Source of the DNA: Asterella californica
Lineage: Eukaryota; Streptophyta; Marchantiopsida; Marchantiales; Aytoniaceae
NCBI GenBank assembly: GCA_036924285.1
Contig: JAYKYS010000018.1
Span: 4,216,001 to 4,280,000 of the forward strand
Direction: 5' to 3'
DNA length: 64,000 nucleotides
Part shown: positions 23,823 to 35,022 of the stretch, one piece after another
Numbering within the stretch: the stretch's first letter is position 1
Layout of the letters: every line of letters begins with the position of its first letter
The notes under the pieces: model-generated
Told to the model about the DNA's origin: nothing
Database searches by the model: none
The model's input: only the letters and a program-made list of their open reading frames with translations
Position numbers and translations under genes: made by a program

Positions 23823-26078
23823 GAAATTGAAAGTATTAGTACTCGTGGAAAGCAAAAGCATTAATCTCAGAAGGAGGTTCAGTCCAGAGGTGTTGTTTAT
23901 GGGTTTTCAGTGATTGCAATGATAACGTATAATTAAATGAAGCATTATATAATTTAAATTTAGTCATTTAAATTTAGTTGAGTAAATTTAACTTTGACTG
24001 TCTTCAATCCACCCCTGTGTTCTCAGAATCGAAACAAGCACCAGTAAGTACTGCGGATGTATTTTTCACTATCCATTAAAACAAGTTTTCAACAAATCTG
24101 CTATGAAGATTTTGTAGTTTGTTTAGATGTTTATCTCTGAGTCAAAAGGGCACTTTGGATGCATATTCTTCATCTTATGAAAAGGGTGACAAACTTCTAA
24201 AAATAACTTAACTTCTGCATTTAAACTTGAAAAAGACTTACGACTCTCATAATAACATACGTGAAGAAATTTCTCGAATCCAAGGTATGAAAAATGTAAT
24301 TTGTGTCCATGATATGATCTCTGTTGCATTTACAATTTGATCGTATTATTTGAGTTATCGATATTTTATAGTCATTATTTTGTTATTCACTCGCTATAGT
24401 TTATATTATATGTGAGTCCGTTGTATCTGTATATATTTATTTTAGTTAGATATTTTTCTTCTAGTATTGGGAACGAAAGTGCTAAGTAAATTTTTCTCAG
24501 ATAACTAAGACAAAGTTAGTAAACCGGAACATATTTGGGGGCTGAAGAATAACATTGAAACTCTCAAGAGGTTCATAGTTGTCCAGTTAGTTTCAAATGT
24601 TGATTATTTTTCTTTGGTTAGCTAATACAAATGTTACATACATTGTTAAGTGTTAGTGTAGCATGTACATTCTTTAGGTAATTAATGTAAATTACACCAA
24701 TTTTAAAGGTTTTTTAGAAAAGATTTTCTTGAAATAATGTATGTGACATTATTCTAATTATGACACTAGAATTTCAGGTTTTTAAAGAGGACTTCAAAAT
24801 TGAATAGATGAATTTCAGTTTCTAAACCGCCTAATCCCTGCAGGCAACCGCCCACCCGTGCCCATGCCCTACCTTTTTCATAAGCCATGGCTACTCGGTA
24901 ACCGGCTTGAGTGTGCGATTGGTTACACTGAATATGTTCATCATGAGTAGAAAAGTAGAATACTAATATAAAATACTAATAAAATAATAATATATATTTT
25001 TATTTGAAAACTAAATATTGATAATTAGATAATTTTTAGGTTATTGAACAAAATAGTATTTGAAAATATAATAACATATGATACACATAATTAATATCAA
25101 ACGTCATTCGAGTATTGGACCCACAGAAACTAATGTAGGTGAGCTAATTTAACGACGAGATTAATTTTTTCACGACGTTAAACATTATAGTTAACAATAG
25201 TCTTGGTCCGAGTGTAACAGAGATTATTTGATCGCATTTCTAATAAATTTGTTAAATTTTACTTCACCTCTCTTAACTTTGTATTACTTGATCACATCTT
25301 TAACTGGTAAAGTAGGTTAAATAAATTTATGGTTATGTAATAATATTTCAATAAGATAAATAAAAAATCTGAGTTGATAATTTATTATTAAATTAAATTA
25401 AACTAATTTTTCAATATAAATTTATAACTTACAGCTAACATGCACTTTGACCTACTGAACCTGCTATAACTAGTCAAGAGTGTAGTAAAGTATTGCAAAG
25501 TTAAGAAAGGTGAGGTAAAATCCAACAAACGTGTTAGACGTGCAAGTAAATTTCTGCAGAGTGCAATAAGTCTGTGCCGAGGATAAAAGGGTACCGTATA
25601 TTCTGGTTTCTGAACCACATGACACATAATACTGCAGTTTTTACAAACTACTCTACTTGGAAACTTTAGACAGTACGACATTTACATGGTTTGACCGGAC
25701 CGGGGACCGGATCTGGCGGTCTACAGTACCGCGCACGTATAAGTGGAAAACCGTCGATTTGGTCGATTTCACATGATCGACTTAGGCCCTGGTCCGGTCT
25801 GGTCTCCGAACTTCGAAGGTTTAGAACCTTGGAGGCTTGGACCTGCGTCGCGTGGTCCGTCACATTGAGCCAGTATAAGGTGCCGCGTGGCTCGCCCCTT
25901 GATAATGCTCTAAAGAAGCCTCAAGGACTCAAGAAGGACGAATCCTCCACCGACTGCGCTAACAATTCGACCTACTCCGCAGCTCCGCTCCGCCCCCATC
26001 CCGTCCTTCCTGAACGTCCTGCTCCCGCTTCTGTTTCCTCTCCTCTCGCTACTTCCTTATTCTACGCATTCTCCACTT

Positions 26079-26085
26079 GTATATA
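26079..26085 (+). promoter_or_regulatory. probable TATA box of the SOD gene
   Basis: TATATAG sits about 150 bp before the SOD start codon and follows a pyrimidine-rich stretch, a normal position for a plant core promoter with a leader of about 120 bases. This is inferred from position and sequence only. Confidence 0.4.
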
Positions 26086-26232
26086 GCTGAAGGGATTGGT
26101 AGCTGAGGAGTCTGCTCTCATTTATTTGCCTTCTCTTCTTGCATCGCCTGCATCCGCTGCCGCGTCTCTTGTCAGATCGGCTGTCTGCTTGGTGCGTGTG
26201 TGTAATCGATCTGTTTGGTGGAGTCGTACGAG

Positions 26233-26715
26233 ATGGCTGTGAAGAAGGCAGTGGCAGTTTTGAAAGGGAGTAGCCCTGATGTGACTGGCACCGTCGTGAT
26301 GATGCAAGAGGATGATGGTCCCACTAAGGTTTCCGTAAAGATTTCAGGGCTAGCTCCTGGCAAGCATGGATTCCACCTTCACGAGTTTGGTGACACGACG
26401 AATGGGTGCATGTCGACCGGGCCGCATTACAATCCCACGCAGAAAACCCACGGCGCCCCCGAGGATGCAGTGCGACATGCTGGTGACCTCGGGAACTTGA
26501 TTGCTGGTCCTGATGGCAAGGTTGATACTACGATCACTGATAGTCATATTCCTCTATCTGGACCCCAGTCCGTCGTCGGCAGGGCTTTCGTCGTCCATGA
26601 AGGAGAGGATGACCTTGGCAAGGGTGGACACGAACTCAGTTTGTCAACTGGAAATGCCGGAGGGCGTCTTGCCTGTGGTGTGGTGGGATTGACCCCAGCA
26701 TCCACCCCCCTCTAA
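26233..26715 (+). CDS. cytosolic Cu/Zn superoxide dismutase, uninterrupted by introns
   Basis: The product converts superoxide to hydrogen peroxide and oxygen, probably in the cytosol, since there is no N-terminal transit sequence. It is 160 residues long, about the 152 usual for cytosolic plant enzymes plus a short tail. All key residues are visible: copper and zinc ligands in [30 protein letters not shown] and [13 protein letters not shown], the disulfide Cys in NGCMSTGPH and LACGVVG, and the active-site Arg in GGRLACG. The start is the ATG at 26233 in a good context (GAGATGGCT); the frame stays open upstream but has no earlier ATG. Plant genes for this enzyme usually have several introns, and here the coding region has none. 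It looks intact and functional. Confidence 0.95.
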   Translation: MAVKKAVAVLKGSSPDVTGTVVMMQEDDGPTKVSVKISGLAPGKHGFHLHEFGDTTNGCMSTGPHYNPTQKTHGAPEDAVRHAGDLGNLIAGPDGKVDTTITDSHIPLSGPQSVVGRAFVVHEGEDDLGKGGHELSLSTGNAGGRLACGVVGLTPASTPL

Positions 26716-29463
26716 TATGGTGACGATAGTTCGGTGGTACGTTGGATTACGGTTGTCGATGTCTGGAGTGTTTATCACCGGGTTATCAGTTGGAAACGCT
26801 ACTTGGACGTTTGAGCGTCGTTCATGTCAGTGTAAACCTCCTATTTATTCAGACTGAAAATCGTATTATACGTTTACACTATTCCATCATTCGTCTTTCA
26901 CGATGGAGGTTGTGGTGACGATAGATGTGAACTCGTAGCGCCTTCACTACTCTGTCCTGTCCGTCTTATTTACCTTTTCCCTGGTACTGGATGCCATTTC
27001 TCCAGCATATGGAGACCAGCTCGTTCTCTAATCTAGCATGTCTCAACTTTCGGTAATGTTTCCCAGTAGTTGTTTTATTTAGGAACTCGCCATCTATACT
27101 AAATCTTTGTTTATATTCTGTATAATAGGTCAGTCTGTCGTGGCGTGGTTTTCGTAAGTGCCTTTTCTTTCTAGCAAGAAATTACTCAAAATGGATGCTG
27201 AAGCCGAGATAATTATCCTTCACTCACATAGAGCAAAAGTGATTGCATGTGAATACGGTATCGACAAGGGTGATATCACAAGAGTACGAACGAGCAAGCT
27301 CATTTTGTTTTGTCTTTAGAGGTTAGATTGTTTACTTACTAATGCATACATTAGGTGCCGTAGGTTCTTGCTTGGCAGGTGAACACAGCTGACTTATGTA
27401 TGTACTGGTCTTCAGGGATTATGACCGTCTGTGAGCTGTTGTTTATATGCAAACCCTGTGAGTCCTTAGACTTCGGATGTCCCAACGTCGACGGTAGGTA
27501 AGGATGTGGTCTATTCGCCTTTGGGAAACTAATATCTGTGGACTCGTGAGTGGGGGTGGAGCCGCACCATGCACTGCAGCCAATTTGCATTTTATGATTT
27601 GGTCGGTTGCTGGTGCAACCTCACTAATCCTTTATCTTCAGCAGGGTACTACTCTAAACACAGATACGCTCTCGTTTGTTCCCGCTCCCTGTACTTATCA
27701 TCCAGCGCAGATACCTCGTCTTCCAAAATGTAGTCGATGTTTAATTCAAACGCACTTCCGAGAACGCTCCGATGTTTGTTCACGAATATTATTTGCATCA
27801 CATATGTCGCGTAGATGATGGCTTTGGGTTGTGTATCTCGTTTGCCTCAGCTGCATAACTAGGGGGGCTTGGCTATTATGGTGAATATGGATTTGAAGGG
27901 TGCATCTCAAAACAGCTATGTAGTGCTTGCTCTGTGTCACCGATGGCTGCTTGCTTTGTTGTTCTGCGCTCTTGCAGGAGATCTCGGATTCCCAGTGTCT
28001 AATTCCATAGGTACTACATGCATCTCGTTGGCACAGGAACGTGTAAAGTGAAATGTGGTTTTAAAACAGAGGATAAACCGTAGAACCGGTCGTAAGGGAG
28101 TAACCGTATTAGCCAATTGGTAAATGGGCGATGGTACATTCGCGGGTTGGTTCAACTTTCGCATCCCCCTCTTCTACTTACGGGACCGCTACTTCAGCAG
28201 AGGGTCGGCTGAATCGAACTTATCGCGTTCTCCAAATCAAATTCATAGGCGTTAGCCAATCACGCAGACATTCGAACAGAACCCGTACTTTTAAGATGTA
28301 AGATCGAAGTTTGGACTCTGTTTCCGGAAGAAAATTAAAGTAAACATTTTCGTGGGCGCGCAAATGGGGTTCCTCTGGATTCTCCATACTTTGTTTGTTT
28401 TTTTTCCTCGGTGTGCTACGTCCTCCGGAATTACCGCCCTGTTCTTCCTGTTTAATCTTTTGCTTTCGTTCGCATTTTTCGCTTTTACGTTCGGCTGGTG
28501 AGAAGGTTTGTGACTGCATCAGCCAGCTTGAGGACAGGAATTTTTTACTAATACTAATGTTGGTGGTAGTTTACTCTAAACGGTAAACTAGTTCTTGCAA
28601 GATATCAAACTCTATGCCTCTATTGTACAGAAGAGAGCATACTCGCTTCGCTATACTCCTAAGCGGGTGGATGATATACAAATCTGTGTTTGGAATAAAA
28701 CGCTGGGCTTGTACAGAAGGAGAGAACAGACTATGCAAAAGAAGTTGTTATTAACTACATACCAGTAGAAAAATGGACAGCACATTCAAAGATCTATCTG
28801 GAATGCACGCCCCGACCCAGTGGTTCTCAATAAAGCTCATGTTAAAAGCAAAAAATTTGGCAGATCGTCCATTAGTACACCAGTCTCAGGCAGTTTGAGA
28901 CTGGAAGATTGGGTGAGACTTGCGGAGGTGAGACTGGTTCTCTGTATTTGTTTTCTTTCTTCTCTCTTCTATATCTTCTGTCTGAAGTGATTTTGTTGTT
29001 GAAGTAGCGATGTTTGCAACGAAGGCACCTTCTGCTATCTTTGAAAAATGGATGTTGTCAATATTTTTTTGGTGTGACATAATGCGATCTGACAAAAAAT
29101 ATTCCATAAAGCATCCAATTGATGTTTTTGCATCCCAGCTTGCATAAACTCTTGGGAGATCATTGTATTTGTCAAAACAAATATGTTATGCAGATAACTA
29201 ACAAGTGTGTTAGAGAGTGGATGTCAAGACTTATACCTATTGAACTAAAATGCCCTTGGGAGGATGTTCATGTAACCAAGTTCAACTCTGTTCTTTGTGT
29301 CTGCAGTGGCCAATAACGTCAAGAGCTCAAGGCCATCACTCATCATTGTCTCAGAGATATTTTTCATCGTTGTTGTCTGATGCGGCTTGGTCTCATCTTT
29401 CAAGATGAGAGATTGGGCTATCGGTTTTTCGGATTTCGGTCACCCGATCGGGTCTTCTCGGGT
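26716..29463. other. SOD 3' region and spacer without a supported gene
   Basis: 26.7 to about 27.2 kb is the likely 3' untranslated and downstream part of SOD. Beyond that, several frames of 60-100 codons occur on both strands without family resemblance. A short foldback CTCATCTT/AAGATGAG lies near 29391-29410, close to the large inverted repeat that begins at 29464. Confidence 0.5.
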
Positions 29464-30404
29464 CTTATCGGTTTTTCAGATACTCGTCCGATAAACTCTA
29501 TTTGAACCTGGAAGACCGCAAGTTCTGTATGTTTTCTTATCCCGCTTACTTTATCCGTGACGATGATTTTCTAAAGTCTATTGTCCATTCTTTATATCGG
29601 AATTGTTCTCTATCTTGTATCTACGAAGGTCTAGATCGAGCTCGAAATCGTTACGTATGTCATCATTTTCTCGAATTTGAACAACACGATGTCACTGCGT
29701 AGACAAGTGAGGGCTAAAAGACCGATGACTGAGACATCAGTCATGATATGTAGGACTGGAGCCGACTTAGAATTAGATTTTTCAGACAGATCGATCGATA
29801 GAGAAGTGTGTGTTAAGGTTCTCTCAAACAAAGCTCTGCATATTTTCGTTGGAATGGTTGGGTATTTGCTTTCAAGATCTTTCTTATCTTCGTTGGAATG
29901 GTCTATCGATCGGTCTGTCCTTGTCTCAATCCAAAGACTCTATCAAATGTTTCTTGATATCTACAGTGGACTTGACGTACAGACAAATTACACCTTGGAA
30001 ATGGAAGTGTAAAAGGGTACCTCCCCTCTCTATTCAGAATAACCTCGACAGACATTTTGCATGAAAGAAATATGAGAGGCGAGAGAAAAATCTAATTCTA
30101 AGTCGGCTCCAATCCTACATACCATGACTGATGTCTTAGTCAACGGTCTTTTGGTCCTCACTTGTCTACGCAGTGACATCGTGCTGTTCAAATTCAGGAA
30201 AATGATGACATACGTAACGATTTTGAGCTCGATCTAGACCTTCGTATATACAAGATAGAGAACAATTCCGATATAAAGAATGGACAGTAGACTTTAGAAA
30301 ATTATCGTCACGGATAAAGTAAGCGAGATAGGAAAAAATACAGAACTTGCGGTCTTCCAGGTACAAACAGAGTTTATCGGACGAGTATCCGAAAAACCGA
30401 TAAG
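29464..30404. repeat. 319 bp inverted repeat with 303 bp spacer, made from the Rep-like family
   Basis: The left arm 29464-29782 and the right arm 30086-30404 are reverse complements with about 19 differences by eye (about 94% identity) and no length difference. Both arms carry the coding-like block for EDRKFC, YRNCSLSCIYEGLDRA and the start of the next exon (MSLRRQVRAK, RTGADLE). The 303 bp spacer contains family sequence in plus orientation and a smaller nested inverted repeat (GACAGATCGATCGATAG near 29783 and CTATCGATCGGTCTGTC near 29903). A transcript through the locus would fold into a long double-stranded hairpin. Confidence 0.85.
29677..30012 (+). pseudogene. Rep-like fragment, left copy
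   Basis: The plus-strand frame reads MSLRRQ, RTGADLELDFSD, then EVCVKVLSNKALHIFVGMVGYLL. It aligns with RTGADLD and AEVYVKQLSNKKLH of the 5.5 kb copy and with EVCVKSLTNRGMHTYVRMLGYCMKD of the 34 kb copy. The region holding the H-x-H motif is missing between the two blocks, so an internal deletion has removed the metal-binding part. The Tyr of the last block is kept but the Lys is not. Confidence 0.6.
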
Positions 30405-30545
30405 GCCCGGTCAAAGTCTACAATGGAATGTGGACGGAGTATGGATAGCAAGTTCTGGCTATCTATACATAGTCGAACTTGAGCAAAAAAGACACAACGT
30501 CTTGCAAAAAATCTACTTCAAGATAGCTGTATGATCTGCTCAGCT
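30086..30545 (-). pseudogene. Rep-like fragment, right copy (N-terminal part)
   Basis: The minus-strand frame in 30405-30545 reads SYLEVDFLQ and SFLLKFDYV, matching the N-terminal part of the 5.7-6.1 kb copy (SYLDLDFG, FLLKFDYV). It continues into GPYRFFGYSSDKLCLYLEDRKF (compare GPYQFFSCSVDN at 5.9 kb) and the arm of the inverted repeat. A stop follows FDYV, so the copy is broken. It shows that the family protein extends well upstream of the H-x-H exon. Confidence 0.55.
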
Positions 30546-30922
30546 GCAGGATAGATTGATCGAAACTGATCGTGAACCGCTTGAAGTAAGAAAAGAGAAC
30601 TTGGGTGCATTGATAGCCAAGTGGAGACTATCGAAAGTGTCAGGGGTGAATGGTCGTTGAATTGGTGAAAGAGGTGGAGAAATAAGGCTATCATGCAGCA
30701 CCTCTGCACGCAGATTTTCACTATATGACATGAGAACGAGACGAGACAGCAGACGTATTTTTCATCATCGGCAAGATTCCATCACCCATCTCTACATGAC
30801 AGTACAAGAAAAAAACGCATTGCAATATAACAAAGAAAATAACGATTTACAAGTGAATGACAGTGGCAGCTGTACCGTGGACGTCCAAACGTGTAGAGCA
30901 TCCCGGCCGTGGCTCGCTACGG

Positions 30923-31990
30923 ACGAAGACCGCTGTGCATGACTCCTTGAGAAATAGTGCGTCGATCACACTGCAGCAACAAAAGAAACCGCACGGTCAA
31001 GCCATGGGCCGAAGCACGAAGCCAGTTAGCACTCGCATGCGAGTGTCCGTAAGCTTGCAATGCCGCTCCAGGTTTACAAAATCAAAATCAACATCAGTCC
31101 ATGTCTGTGCCATAGCAATACAGCAAGAAAAGAAACGGCAAGCGAAAGCACGAAGCAAGGCACTGCTCAAAGCACCCAACAGCCGTGACCACCGTTCGCA
31201 AGAAGAGAATCGTCTGCAAGACAATCCCTCTCTCTTCCATCCTCGCGATGACAAGCGCACGGCAGTAAACACAAAACGACAAAGACCGCTCCGCATGACT
31301 CTCTGAGAAACAGTCTCTCAGTCGCTCTCCGGCAAATCAAGATCCCCAGTCGCTACCAAAATTCGGCCAGAGCACTACAAGAACAAAAGAAACCGCACGG
31401 TCAAACGTGACGCGCAAAGCCTTGGGCTCAAGCACGAACGCAGTCAGCGCTCGCGCGTGAGTTTACGTAAGTTTGCAATGCCGTGCAAACTGATGCAAAT
31501 TTATAGCGCAGCAAAAAGAAACAATACAGCAAGAAAGCACGAAGGCAGTTAGTTGTCACTGTCGCGCACGCCTGGAACAAAATTTCCAATCTTGCTCCCT
31601 TCCAACCTCGTGATGGTTCGCACATGACCTCGTGATGCCTCACAACCCCGTCAGGCTCCAACCCTATTCGTCCGTCATTACAAGGCTGTCACGGCTCGAA
31701 GCACGAAGATAGACATCGATGCGTGTCCGTCAAAGAATTTCTCACAGCAATGTAAGTTTGTGATGCCGCTGCAAGTTTGTCATACCGCTCCAGCTTCGTG
31801 AAATCAAAATCAACATCGGCCCCTACCTGTGCCAAAGCATTACAGCAAGAAAAGAAACAGCACGTGAAAGCACGAAGCAAGACACTGCTCAAAGCGCTTA
31901 ACAGTCATGACCACCGTTCGCAAGAAGAGAATCACTTGCAAGAGAATCCTGCTCCCTTCCATCCTCGTGATGGCACGCGCACATAGTAAA
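30923..31990. repeat. diverged direct-repeat array, about 360 bp period
   Basis: Phrases recur in order: GCATGACTC, GAGAAA, AAAGAAACCGCACGGTCAA, AGCACGAA, GTAAGCTTGCAATGCCG. They appear from 30926 and again from 31287. A third partial copy (31760-31980) shares AAATCAAAATCAACATC, ACAGCAAGAAAAGAAAC and CCGTTCGCAAGAAGAGAATC with 31080-31260. The array is GC-richer than its surroundings. Confidence 0.7.
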
Positions 31991-32593
31991 TTTGAATCGG
32001 CAGCGTCGTCCTAGTCCTTGTCCACACTCCAGCTCTTTTCGCCGTTACTTTTCCATTATTGTCGTTTTCTCCTCCTTCAGAAAAGTGCCACTTTGCACGC
32101 ATATTATTTACCTCTGTAGACGAAACAAGTCTGCAGAAAGGTTTAAATATAGCTAACCATGAATCATAAGCTTGTGTCCTTATACCGCAGATATCCCTAT
32201 TCCACTTATTCATTCGTCATATAACCAATAAATGTCATATGCACTATTCGGGACTTGTGCTCTGATTATTTCCCAAGTCACATTTATGTTATGGTCCAAA
32301 GCGGAGAGATCGCCACATCATACTTATATAGTCATCAAATGCTGATACCCAACGGACAATGCTAAAGTAAGATAATCCGCAATTCTACAATTCTCTAGGT
32401 GTACATTGAGTAAATACGCATGCTGACGAAGTTCAGAGCCAGCACAATGAAAATGACACATCGCTTGCGGGGTAAAATTCATGCAGCAGATTGGTGACGC
32501 TTGCAGTACACTCTGCTTAAAAAATCTGGAAAAATCAAATTATTTTAACTCTTGCAGCTTGAGAACAGCTACAGAATAATAAGATTATTCTTA

Positions 32594-32750
32594 CCGGTTC
32601 GATTCCATGCATACTATCAGAAGATAGTATTCACTACCTTTCAGCTCCATATGAATAATAAAATAATACTTGACGATGAATAATAGATTATATTTGACGG
32701 ATCGATTCCATGCATACTATCCAAGATAGTATTCACTATTTTGCAATTCC
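32594..32750. repeat. 103 bp tandem pair with foldbacks
   Basis: GATTCCATGCATACTATC occurs at 32601 and 32704. In each copy ATACTATC is followed by its reverse complement GATAGTAT after two to four bases, so each copy forms a short hairpin ending TTCACTA. Confidence 0.75.
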
Positions 32751-33059
32751 ATACGTGCTTTTAGCATACTGTCTGTTTCAGTTGGAAAGTCGTCTCAGAG
32801 TTTGCGAGGTTTAGATTTGGTGGTGTCACATTGCTGCTGCCGCTAAGTAGCTCATATCAGACTCCAACCGCTGCTTCAATTCAAACCATATGCAATCTCA
32901 GACTCTTAAAGGGTTCGGAGTTGACGGGGGTTACATTGTTGTTGTTGCCTTGCACGATTTACAACCAATTATTCTTGTCGCTTCTTCATTTCTTTATAAG
33001 ACAAACTTTTAATTCATTGTTTCTGTGTCACAAGTTCTGAGTACTCAAATTACTTACCA

Positions 33060-33490
33060 GGAAGCACCTTGCTGCTAGCTCGGACGTAGTCCGCTTGTCT
33101 GCTTCTGGAAATTTTTAATTCGATGCTGCTGCTCTCGCTCTTTTGCAGTGAGACATGCCATCAAGAAACCTTACAACGAGATTCTTTTACGAGTTGTTGT
33201 TTTTGGAGTCTTGCTACTTTGGAGTTACTTCTTGTGCTTGCTACTAGCTCGGACACATCCTGAATTTTTTCTTTTTTAATTCGTTGTTGTTGCTCTGTGC
33301 CGCGTCATCAGGAAAGCTTGCAACAGGATTCTTTTTGGAGGTATGCAAATTTCAACCTACTTGCTTTGTTTGCTGTTAGCTCAGAGGCAACTTGTTTCTC
33401 TTCCTTTTTAATTTGTTGTTGTTGCTTTCTATCACGTCATCGAGAAAGCTTACAGCGGAATTTTCTTTGGAGATATGGTGCCAGTTTATG
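33060..33490. repeat. three diverged direct repeats upstream of the Rep-like gene
   Basis: Each copy runs from AGCTCGGA or AGCTCAGA through TTTTTAATTCG/TTGTTGTTG to the phrase GTCATCAAGAAAGCTTACAAC (variants) and TTCTTTTGGAG. Copies start near 33077, 33248 and 33378. They stand just before the Rep-like frames beginning at 33.63 kb and could be its leader or promoter repeats. Confidence 0.65.
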
Positions 33491-33628
33491 TATTCTACTA
33501 CGTTTGGACCTTTTCTTGATCAGAGCAGTGGGCACAATTTGTCTTCTTGTCGGGTTTGGTTTCTCATTTTGATCATACCATTATATGTTACGTGTATCAA
33601 TATGGGATTCGTTTTTTACTAGTGGAGG

Positions 33629-34003
33629 TTGACAATTGGGAAAGATAAGGCTCATTTTGCACTCAGAGTCCTCTCTTTCTCCATTTCTTGGCTCTGTGAT
33701 GAAATTATTTCTACCCATCCATGGCTAGATCATGAGAGCCCTCCCCCTCTCGATGCTCATCCTCCCGCCTCTGATGACATCACTCCTCTCGCTCATCCTC
33801 CTCCTCGCACTCTCATGAGAACAGTCCCCTTGCTAACCCTTCTAGCCCTGAAGTTTCATTGATGATTGACTCTTCGCACTTCGACGAAGACTTTCTCTAT
33901 GTACCGTTAGGATTTCTGCCCATTTTTCCTACTCTCTACGAGGTCTGCCATCAACCTAGATACATACAAGGTTTTAACGACCGCTGATTGGAGAAAAAAT
34001 AAT
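33629..34003 (+). CDS. possible upstream exon of the Rep-like gene
   Basis: A plus-strand frame with a Pro/Asp-rich stretch (ESPPPLDAHPPASDD) is followed, after a frame change near 33840, by FDEDFLYVPLGFLPIFPTL. The latter resembles the N-terminal block of the copies at 5.9-6.1 kb and 30.4-30.5 kb in pattern (acidic residue, Phe-Leu, then Phe-Leu-x-x-Phe). Whether the frame change is decay or an intron boundary cannot be decided by eye. Confidence 0.35.
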
Positions 34004-34231
34004 TTTATATTTATCTAGATCTGGACTATTATCAACATATACCACCGCTCTTACTCAATACTGACTTTTTGAAAGTGGCACTCGTCTTCTCTAGTCTATC
34101 GAGCCTTTTTATGTATCTAGGGACAAGCAAAGATAGCTACTACCTTGTGTTAGAGGACATAAACCGTAACACGTTTATGTATTCTCATTATTTCATGGAT
34201 TGTTGTAGATAATTATTCAAACCTACGGTTC

Positions 34232-34963
34232 GTGGAGTGTATACACTCTGATCTTTGCCTTGTATTTTTGCAATCTTGGATCCTTTTGTCTTTTGATACG
34301 TTTGCCCTCACTTCCCGGATCCATCTCATATGTGTCTCATGTCACTCTAAAGGGAGGCAAGAGCGAAAAAAATTGAATGGACCCACTCTAGAGAAGAGTC
34401 TAAAACTGTCGATCACAGTTTGTAAAACAAGGGGAGACTTGGAGTTAGAACTATTTCCCTTGCTAGCAGAGTTTCTAGAGAAGCATTCCAAGTCTGGTTT
34501 ATTCTTTGTGGAGCGCGGTGGTGCGCTTCTTCACTTGCACTTTCAGGAGGTAGTTTGTATCCACACGAAGAATGGACCACATGTGAAGAAAATCTTTTTA
34601 TCTGCATTAGGTTGGCACATTAGGAGACCTTTAGGAGTTGAAGTATGTGTCAAGTCGTTAACCAATCGAGGCATGCACACCTATGTCAGGATGCTTGGGT
34701 ATTGCATGAAAGATGCAGAGGAGGAATACCACCATATGACCATGGAGAACATTTTTGAGAGTTTGTTTACTGATGGAAAAGAACTGTATTTGCTTCTTGG
34801 AGCCGCAAACACAAAGAACCAGGTTGAACTGACATACACAAACATACTAGCTCATGCACTTCAGTTTAATAAGTATAGAAACTCCCATCCACTTTCGACA
34901 ATCATCCGTACATGTTTTAGAGTCATACTTTTGTCAATTAAATACAATACCTCACCTCGCTAG
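34232..34963 (+). CDS. Rep-like (HUH-nuclease-like) protein, best-preserved copy
   Basis: A 243-codon frame. Its core reads, in order, a strand-like block LSITVCKTRGDLELEL, the motif H-L-H-F-Q at 34532-34546 in ERGGALLHLHFQ, a block EVCVKSLTNRGMH, and Y-C-M-K-D at 34700-34714. In circovirus- and geminivirus-type replication initiators, motif II is H-x-H/Q with metal-binding residues and motif III is Y-x-x-K with the nicking Tyr. The order and spacing here (about 35 residues from the first block to motif II, about 52 to motif III) fit that plan. The Gly usually after H-x-Q is Glu here but Gly in the 5.5 kb copy. No superfamily 3 helicase motifs are visible downstream. The true start and the exon structure are unknown, and the first 30 or so residues may be intron. 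It may be a domesticated or decaying mobile or virus-derived gene. Confidence 0.5.
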   Translation: MECIHSDLCLVFLQSWILLSFDTFALTSRIHLICVSCHSKGRQERKKLNGPTLEKSLKLSITVCKTRGDLELELFPLLAEFLEKHSKSGLFFVERGGALLHLHFQEVVCIHTKNGPHVKKIFLSALGWHIRRPLGVEVCVKSLTNRGMHTYVRMLGYCMKDAEEEYHHMTMENIFESLFTDGKELYLLLGAANTKNQVELTYTNILAHALQFNKYRNSHPLSTIIRTCFRVILLSIKYNTSPR

Positions 34964-35022
34964 CTAATCCAAGGGGATGTGTAAGAATGCCGTCTAGATT
35001 CTCTTTGGATATATTTTTTGTG

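Larger units (their letters stand above)
21565..25690. other. COG7 upstream region and AT-rich spacer with hairpin repeats
   Basis: 21565 to about 21.8 kb is the probable leader and promoter side of COG7. From 22.2 kb the DNA becomes very AT-rich. Hairpins of the dispersed family lie at 22878-22922, about 22955-23030, 23268-23363 and about 23738-23822. 23.9-25.6 kb shows no gene, no clear repeat and no recognisable protein remains. Confidence 0.6.
30405..33628. other. repeat-rich spacer between two Rep-like loci
   Basis: No gene is supported. It contains a degenerate direct-repeat array (30923-31990), a 103 bp tandem pair with internal foldbacks (32594-32750) and a second degenerate array (33060-33490), each listed separately. 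The open frame 30857-31306 is a by-product of the repeat. Confidence 0.6.

Noticed and set aside
26215..26232. Six extra N-terminal residues for SOD
   Set aside because: The extension would have to start at TTG at 26215. The first ATG is at 26233, and the family starts there.
28105..28170. tRNA-like text (AGCCAATTGGTAA followed by GCGGGTTGGTTCAACTTTCGC)
   Set aside because: There is no acceptor stem or anticodon arm in the right places, and the B-box-like part has several mismatches.
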